DNA from: Planctomycetia bacterium
Lineage (GTDB): Bacteria; Planctomycetota; Planctomycetia; Pirellulales; Thermoguttaceae
Assembly: GCA_030527185.1 (NCBI GenBank)
Contig: JAUNBF010000039.1
Span: 1 to 35,265, forward strand
Length of the DNA: 35,265 nucleotides
Reading direction: 5' to 3'
Under the pieces are notes generated by a model that did no database searches, had not been told where the DNA came from, and worked only from the letters and a program-made list of their open reading frames with translations. The position numbers and the translations under genes are program-made. This document shows, piece after piece, positions 30,525-35,265 of this stretch (the first letter of the stretch is position 1; each line of letters begins with the position of its first letter).

Positions 30525-32129
30525 ATGTCCGAAACAAAAACTGTTGCCGCCTATCCGCGGCTCTGTCTGGCGTACTTCCTTCAGTTCGCCGCGTGGGGAA
30601 GTTACGGCTTCGCCCTGACAGGTTTTGCCATGAACGTGTTGGGGTTCAAAGGCTGGGAAATGGGACTTCTCGGAGCCGCCATTCCGATCGGTGCGTTGTT
30701 TGCTCCCATTGTTGGCCGGATTGCCGACCGTTACATGGCAGCTCAGAAAGTGCTGGCAATCCTGCACCTGTTGTGTGCCGTGCTGTTGGTGTACGTTGGA
30801 ATGCTGGCCAGAGATTCCGCGCATGCCTCCTTTTGGCCGATGATGATTGCGTTGGTCTTTGTGGGAATTTTTTACATGCCGACGATTCCGCTGATCAACT
30901 CCATTGTGTTTGAACATGTGCCGACCCGTGAAAACGCGCCGCGCGTCTTCATGTTTGGAACCATCGGGTGGATTGCGGTGGTACTGTTCATTCAGGCGTT
31001 CTTTGGCGGTGGTAACAACAACCAATTCTTCTACGTCGGTGCCGCGTGCTGCGCGATTCTGGCGGTGTATGCGCTGACGCTTCCCAACACCCCACCGCAA
31101 GCTCAGACAGACGAGGCGGGGAAAAAAGCTCCGAGTGCGTGGGGAATGCTGGCGGATCCGAAATTTGCGGTATTTGCCCTGACGATTCTGATTGCTGGAA
31201 TTGCGGCGTGTGGCGTCTTCTTTGGAACCTGCTTCGCCATGCTTGCGCAGCGTGGGTATCCGGGCGGGCTGGCACTGACGACGCTCAACCAGGTTTCCGA
31301 AGTCCTCTTCATGGCTTTACTGCCGGTCTTTGCCATGCGATTTGGCCTGAAAAACGTGATTTTGATGGGTATTGCCGCATGGATTGCCCGTTACCTCTGT
31401 TTCATGGATGCCGCGTTTGGCCTGGCACTGACCGGACTTCTGCTCCACGGTATCTGCTACAGCTTCCTCTATGCCGGCTCCTATACGTATGCCGACAAGA
31501 TTTCCGCTCCTGAAATGAAGGCTTCCGTGCAGAGCCTGGTGGGATTCATCCTCCTGGGTGTCGGCCAGATCGGGGGCTACGTTATGGCTGGGTATCTGGT
31601 CGATATGTATCCGCCAGTGGTTAGAAACTACGCCATTGCCGAAGATGGCACGGTTGCGCTGAACGTCGAAAAAGATGGACTGCCCCTGCCCGCGTGGAGT
31701 GACCCGGCGGCCGCCGATTCCGCGTGGAACATGCTCGACCTGTCGCAGTACGTCAAGTCCGAAGAAGCCAAAGCTGCCGATGCCGCCAATGCCGCGAAGG
31801 CTATTGATTTCGCTTCCGTTGCCAAAGATGGAAAAATTGATTCCACCCTGCTCAACGCTCCCGAATTGACGGAAATTGCTTCCCAGGACGGCTCGTCAAA
31901 GATGCCTAAAGCAGAGGTGGAGCAATTGTTCTCGCAAATTCAGGAAAAACTGGGTGTCCCGGCGGAGAATGGCTCCATCAACCTGACGCGTGCCCAGTAT
32001 TTGCAGGCTCAGACCAACAACTGGCCGCGGATTTTCCTCGTGCCCGCGTTGATGATGGCCGTTGCGTTCCTCTTCTTCCTCGTCTTTGGAAAGAACCCGG
32101 AGATGGCTTTGGAGGAGTCGGTAAAATAA
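30525..32129 (+). CDS. NupG-like nucleoside:proton symporter with a large insertion
   Basis: A 534-residue major facilitator resembling the NupG/XapB nucleoside permease group, which imports nucleosides with protons. Helix 1 is YFLQFAAWGSYGF, and the motif GRIADRYMAAQKVLAILHL follows helix 2. The last two helices are at about 335-360 and 500-522. Between them lies an unusual insertion of about 138 residues (361-498), Ala-, Asp- and Lys-rich, helical, partly of low complexity (EEAKAADAANAAKAI). E. coli NupG has about 418 residues and no such part. AGGAG precedes the ATG. A GC-rich hairpin ends the unit. Whether the substrate is a nucleoside is inferred from the family. Confidence 0.82.
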   Translation: MSETKTVAAYPRLCLAYFLQFAAWGSYGFALTGFAMNVLGFKGWEMGLLGAAIPIGALFAPIVGRIADRYMAAQKVLAILHLLCAVLLVYVGMLARDSAHASFWPMMIALVFVGIFYMPTIPLINSIVFEHVPTRENAPRVFMFGTIGWIAVVLFIQAFFGGGNNNQFFYVGAACCAILAVYALTLPNTPPQAQTDEAGKKAPSAWGMLADPKFAVFALTILIAGIAACGVFFGTCFAMLAQRGYPGGLALTTLNQVSEVLFMALLPVFAMRFGLKNVILMGIAAWIARYLCFMDAAFGLALTGLLLHGICYSFLYAGSYTYADKISAPEMKASVQSLVGFILLGVGQIGGYVMAGYLVDMYPPVVRNYAIAEDGTVALNVEKDGLPLPAWSDPAAADSAWNMLDLSQYVKSEEAKAADAANAAKAIDFASVAKDGKIDSTLLNAPELTEIASQDGSSKMPKAEVEQLFSQIQEKLGVPAENGSINLTRAQYLQAQTNNWPRIFLVPALMMAVAFLFFLVFGKNPEMALEESVK

Positions 32130-32140
32130 CCAAGGGAATC

Positions 32141-32186
32141 GGAACGGGGAAGGAAGATGTGGGTTCGACTTCCCTGTTCCACTCCT
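32141..32186 (+). terminator. Hairpin terminator after the NupG-like gene
   Basis: GGAACGGGGAAG (32141-32152) pairs with CTTCCCTGTTCC (32169-32180) with one G-T pair, followed by a weakly T-rich stretch. It lies 11 nt after the stop codon. Confidence 0.65.
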
Positions 32187-32212
32187 TTTCATCGGGTTAG
32201 AAAAAACGGGGC

Positions 32213-32800
32213 ATGGAAACAATGAAACGATTTTTGGGAAGTTTTCTGGCAATACTGTTTTGTTCTCCCCTCGCAGCGGAGGAGGTGAATATGACGTTGG
32301 TGCGGCATTTTTTGCGTGAGATGCAACGACTGGAACGTCTGCAAAGTCCACCGTCGGATGAGAATATCCTCTATTTGACCGAACTCCCCTCCGAACATCG
32401 GCAATCGCCTGAACCGGTTGTTTCCCAAGTCGTTACAGAAACGTCCAAGCCCGTTCCGCTTCCTGATGTGTCGGAAAAACCGATCGAGGAAAAGGAATTT
32501 TTGGCCGAGTCGCCCGTGACGGTGGAGGAGCCGACCCCTTCCAAGCTGGCAGAACCCGCCACACTGCATATCGACGACCGCCATATCGAGCCACTTTTGC
32601 CGGTAAACCATGAGGAAGCGGTTCCTGTGCCGACGTTGCCGCCCAACGCTCCGGTCATGGCGGATACGTTGGGGACAGCCGAAAAGAGTCTCGAAAAACG
32701 TCCCTGGGGGGTGCTGACGCTGGTCGTTTTTTTGCTGCTGCTTTCGATCAGTACGAACGTTTTTCTCGGCTGGCAGTTGTACGAACGACGGAAATCATAG
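32213..32800 (+). CDS. Bitopic envelope protein, unknown function
   Basis: A 195-residue protein with an N-terminal export signal (about 1-21, cleavage near PLAAEE). A Pro/Glu/Val-rich extended middle part follows (about 45-155, repeated EPV, PVP and EKP motifs). A transmembrane helix (about 164-184) is close to the C-terminus, ending in ERRKS. The expected topology is a periplasmic spacer tethered by a C-terminal anchor. A short helical stretch (TLVRHFLREMQRLERLQ) follows the signal. The start is ATG 32213 or the second ATG at 32222; neither has a good Shine-Dalgarno. Its 3' end overlaps the convergent SDR gene by 6 nt. No family recognised. Confidence 0.68.
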   Translation: METMKRFLGSFLAILFCSPLAAEEVNMTLVRHFLREMQRLERLQSPPSDENILYLTELPSEHRQSPEPVVSQVVTETSKPVPLPDVSEKPIEEKEFLAESPVTVEEPTPSKLAEPATLHIDDRHIEPLLPVNHEEAVPVPTLPPNAPVMADTLGTAEKSLEKRPWGVLTLVVFLLLLSISTNVFLGWQLYERRKS

Positions 32801-33550
32801 CCGCTCAATCAGCATTCCGCCATCCACCAGAATCACCTGTCCGGTGCTGTACGCCAAGTCGCCACGAGCCAGCATGGCCACCGCTTTTCCGATGTCTTCC
32901 GGGAAGCCCCACCGTTTCTGTACCACCAGTCCCTCCGCAATGAGACGGTCGTATTTTTCCTGCACCGCAGCCGTCATGTCCGAATGAATGATCCCAGGGC
33001 GAATTTCGTAAACCGGTATCCCGAATTCTGCCAGCCGAACCGCCCACAACTGCGTCGCCATGCTCACCCCCGCTTTGGAAAGGCAATATTCGCCGCGACT
33101 GACCGACGCAACCGTCGCACTGATGGAGGAAATATTGACAATGCATCCCGCCGCCTGCTCTTTCATCCGGCGTGCCACCGCCTGCGTCAAAAAGAACGGT
33201 CCCTGAAGGTTGATTTTCATCAGCCACTCATAATTTTCTTCCGTCATGTCGAGAATGTCGGCCCGGACTTTTGCCCCGACACCCGCATTGTTGACGAGAA
33301 GCTCCAGCGTACCGAACTCCTCAAAAACCGCGTTGACCAGACGTTCCCGTGCTGCCGTGTCGGAAACGTCGCAGGGATAATAGCGGATTTTCGCGTCGGG
33401 AGCCTCGCTTTGAATCTCCGCCACGACTTCCTGAACCGCTTCCGCCGGGCGTGTTCCACACAAAGCCAAATTCCAACCTTCCCGTGCCAGGCAGCGCGAA
33501 ATTCCCAGCCCAATTCCACGTGCCCCGCCAGTAACCAACGCTGTTTTCAT
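32795..33550 (-). CDS. Short-chain dehydrogenase/reductase, FabG-like
   Basis: A 251-residue NAD(P)-dependent oxidoreductase of the classical SDR type, cytoplasmic. The cofactor motif TGGARGIGLG is at residues 7-16. NNAG follows at about 87-90. The catalytic Ser (NISSISAT) is followed by the YCLSK motif with Tyr and Lys, and the chain ends VDGGMLIERL. The stretch RGEYCLSKAGVSMATQLWAV and the EIRPGIIHSDMT block resemble the subgroup annotated as 3-ketoacyl-ACP reductases outside the fab cluster, so the real substrate may be a sugar or polyol. AAAGGAG stands 7 nt before the ATG. It follows ettA by 15 nt, so the two are probably co-transcribed. Confidence 0.92.
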   Translation of the reverse strand: MKTALVTGGARGIGLGISRCLAREGWNLALCGTRPAEAVQEVVAEIQSEAPDAKIRYYPCDVSDTAARERLVNAVFEEFGTLELLVNNAGVGAKVRADILDMTEENYEWLMKINLQGPFFLTQAVARRMKEQAAGCIVNISSISATVASVSRGEYCLSKAGVSMATQLWAVRLAEFGIPVYEIRPGIIHSDMTAAVQEKYDRLIAEGLVVQKRWGFPEDIGKAVAMLARGDLAYSTGQVILVDGGMLIERL

Positions 33551-33565
33551 CGCGATACTCCTTTT

Positions 33566-35245
33566 TCAAACGATTTTACGGTACTTGCCACGCCGATGTT
33601 CCAGCCGACCTGGGTCTTCGGCACGCAGCATTTCCTCATAGGCCTGGAAATTCCCTTCCAACCACCGGACGGAGCCGTTCCCCTCAAAGACCAGCATGTG
33701 CGTACAAATCCGATCCAAAAAGAACCGATCGTGGCTGATGACCATCGCACAACCGGAAAAATCGAGAATGGCCTGCTCCAGAACCCGCATCGTATTGACA
33801 TCCAGGTCGTTCGTCGGCTCGTCCAGCAACAGAACGTTCCCACCCCGTTTGAGCAACTTGGCCAGATGAACCCGATTTCGCTCTCCACCAGAGCACTCAC
33901 CAACACGTTTCTGCTGCTGCGTTCCACGGAAATTGAACCGGGAAACATACGCCCGACTATTCATTTTCACCGTTCCCAGTTCAATCACATCCTTATCGTC
34001 GGTGATTTCCTGGAAAATCGTTTTGGAATCATCCAGGGCATCTCGGTGCTGATCCACATACGCCAACTGCACCGTCTCGCCAAGCTCAATCTTCCCCACG
34101 TCTGGCGTTTCTTCCCCGACAATCATCCGAAACATCGTCGTTTTTCCCGTTCCGTTCGGACCGATAATTCCCACGACCGCTCCGCGTGGAACCTGGAAGG
34201 AAACGTCGTCCAGAAGCGTGATCGGGTTGCCCGCAATCTCAAATCCCTTGCGAACATTCTCAAACACCAGCACCTTTTCCCCCAAACGCGGCCCCGGAGC
34301 AATCTGAATAATCGCGTCGCTCTTGGTGTCCAACGTCTGCGCATTCGCCAATTGTTCGTAAGACTTAATTCGAGCCTGATTTTTCTGGAGTCGCCCTTTG
34401 TGAGCCATCTGAATCCATTCCAACTCCCGCTGCAACGTTTTCTGACGCTGCGTCTCCTTCTTTTCCAGCACCCGCAGCAACTCCGCCTTCTGTTTCAGCC
34501 AGGATGAATAGTTCCCCTCAAACGGAATCCCCACCGTATTTTCCAGTTCCAGAATCCACTTCGTCACATTGTCCAGAAAATACCGATCATGCGTAACGAT
34601 AATCACCGTGCCGGGATAGTCCCGCAGCGTCCCTTCCAGCCACTGCACCGTTTCCGCGTCCAGATGGTTCGTCGGCTCGTCCAACAGCAGCAAATCCGGC
34701 TTTTCCAAAAGTGCCATGCACAACGCGACCCGTCGGCGTTCTCCCCCGGAGAGCTTCCGAACAATCGCGTCGTCCGGCGGCAAAACCAGTGCGTCTGCCG
34801 CCATGTCGATCGTGCGATCCAATTCCCAGCCATTGACCGCATCGATCTCCTCCTGCAACCTCCCCATCTGCTCCATCAACTCGTCAAAACGGGACTCCTG
34901 CTCAGGATCGGCCATGAGTGCCGAAATTTCCTCAAACTGCTGAAGTTTCTGATGAATCGGAGCAACGGCTGTCATCAGATTCTCACGAACCGTGGCATCC
35001 AACTCCAATTCCGGTTCCTGCGCCACGTAACGCACCCGCATTCCCTTCGCCAGCTTCGTCTCCCCGTCGAAATCCTGATCCAGCCCAGCCATGATTTTCA
35101 ACAGCGTCGACTTTCCCGCCCCATTCTCCCCCACAATCCCAATCTTCGCACCGTAGTAAAACATCAAACTGATGTTCTGCAAAACGACCTTCTCACCATA
35201 CCGCTTTCCAACACGGCTCATCTCAAAAATATAATGCGGAGGCAT
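33566..35245 (-). CDS. ettA: Energy-dependent translational throttle protein EttA (ABC-F)
   Basis: ABC-F ATPase that binds the ribosomal E site and tunes the first steps of elongation according to ATP/ADP. The 559 residues match the family (E. coli 555). The first ATPase domain has GENGAGKST, LSGGERRRVAL and LLLLDEPTNHLD. A linker with charged helices (about 240-305, including KQKAELLRVLEKKE) is followed by the second domain with GPNGTGKTT, CSGGERNRVHLAK and LLLDEPTNDLD. An insertion in domain 1 (about 95-150) corresponds to the arm that distinguishes EttA from other ABC-F proteins. The start MPPHYIFEMSRVGKRYG is family-like, with an AGAAAG-like site upstream. It is complete, 20 nt from the window edge. 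Confidence 0.95.
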   Translation of the reverse strand: MPPHYIFEMSRVGKRYGEKVVLQNISLMFYYGAKIGIVGENGAGKSTLLKIMAGLDQDFDGETKLAKGMRVRYVAQEPELELDATVRENLMTAVAPIHQKLQQFEEISALMADPEQESRFDELMEQMGRLQEEIDAVNGWELDRTIDMAADALVLPPDDAIVRKLSGGERRRVALCMALLEKPDLLLLDEPTNHLDAETVQWLEGTLRDYPGTVIIVTHDRYFLDNVTKWILELENTVGIPFEGNYSSWLKQKAELLRVLEKKETQRQKTLQRELEWIQMAHKGRLQKNQARIKSYEQLANAQTLDTKSDAIIQIAPGPRLGEKVLVFENVRKGFEIAGNPITLLDDVSFQVPRGAVVGIIGPNGTGKTTMFRMIVGEETPDVGKIELGETVQLAYVDQHRDALDDSKTIFQEITDDKDVIELGTVKMNSRAYVSRFNFRGTQQQKRVGECSGGERNRVHLAKLLKRGGNVLLLDEPTNDLDVNTMRVLEQAILDFSGCAMVISHDRFFLDRICTHMLVFEGNGSVRWLEGNFQAYEEMLRAEDPGRLEHRRGKYRKIV

Positions 35246-35265
35246 GCGACTTCTTTCTAATTGAT

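Noticed and set aside
32984..34507. 507-codon open frame on the plus strand, antisense to the SDR gene and ettA
   Set aside because: The same antisense effect: it crosses two genes with clear family motifs and shows low-complexity Arg/Pro/His composition.

Overview
The window looks like a chromosomal segment of a planctomycete (phylum Planctomycetota), of moderate GC and probably a polysaccharide- or amino-sugar-using lineage. The evidence is the combination of a DUF1598-type exported protein, two Tat-exported Gfo/Idh/MocA oxidoreductases, a PEP-CTERM surface protein built of autotransporter-type beta-strand repeats, an exported leucine-rich-repeat protein and a large dihaem protein related to the hydrazine synthase alpha subunit. 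This taxonomic call is inference from gene content. No rRNA, tRNA, CRISPR array, transposase or prophage module was seen.

Layout. 1-640 (minus): an AT-rich run of three tightly coupled small genes of unknown function. Its promoter-proximal gene is broken at a run of ten G. 0.8-7.1 kb: an alpha/beta hydrolase, then pyrB, an SMR (SugE/Gdx-like) exporter gene inserted backwards between pyrB and pyrC, and the run pyrC-xseA-orf-orf. 7.2-13.6 kb: single exported-protein genes (LRR, DUF1598) and two tandem paralogous Tat Gfo/Idh genes, several with clear promoters and terminators. 13.6-21.1 kb: yjbQ, convergent with a minus-strand operon nagB-nagA-gfo/idh-MFS that probably continues into the dihaem gene. 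21.2-25.0 kb (minus): the PEP-CTERM surface protein with an 11-G coding tract, and a CE15-type glucuronoyl esterase. 25.1-28.1 kb: a DsbD-type electron transporter, convergent with a coupled pair of an acidic repeat protein and an ASCH-domain protein. 28.5-35.2 kb: a YifB/ComM AAA+ protein, a YbjQ-family protein, a NupG-like transporter with a large insertion, a bitopic envelope protein, an SDR reductase and ettA.

How the genes work together. pyrB and pyrC provide two consecutive steps of pyrimidine synthesis. The nag cluster imports (MFS) and breaks down GlcNAc-6-P/GlcN-6-P. The CE15 esterase, the Tat oxidoreductases and the PEP-CTERM protein fit an envelope adapted to complex glycans. The DsbD-type protein could supply reductant for exported thiols, possibly including CxxCH sites of the dihaem protein.

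Most notable non-genic signals: two homopolymeric G tracts of ten or more inside reading frames (possible phase-variation switches); AT-rich heptamer repeats sitting exactly on gene ends and supplying the stop codons of three genes; a structured, promoter-linked leader in front of the SMR gene; and a translationally coupled acidic-repeat/ASCH pair.
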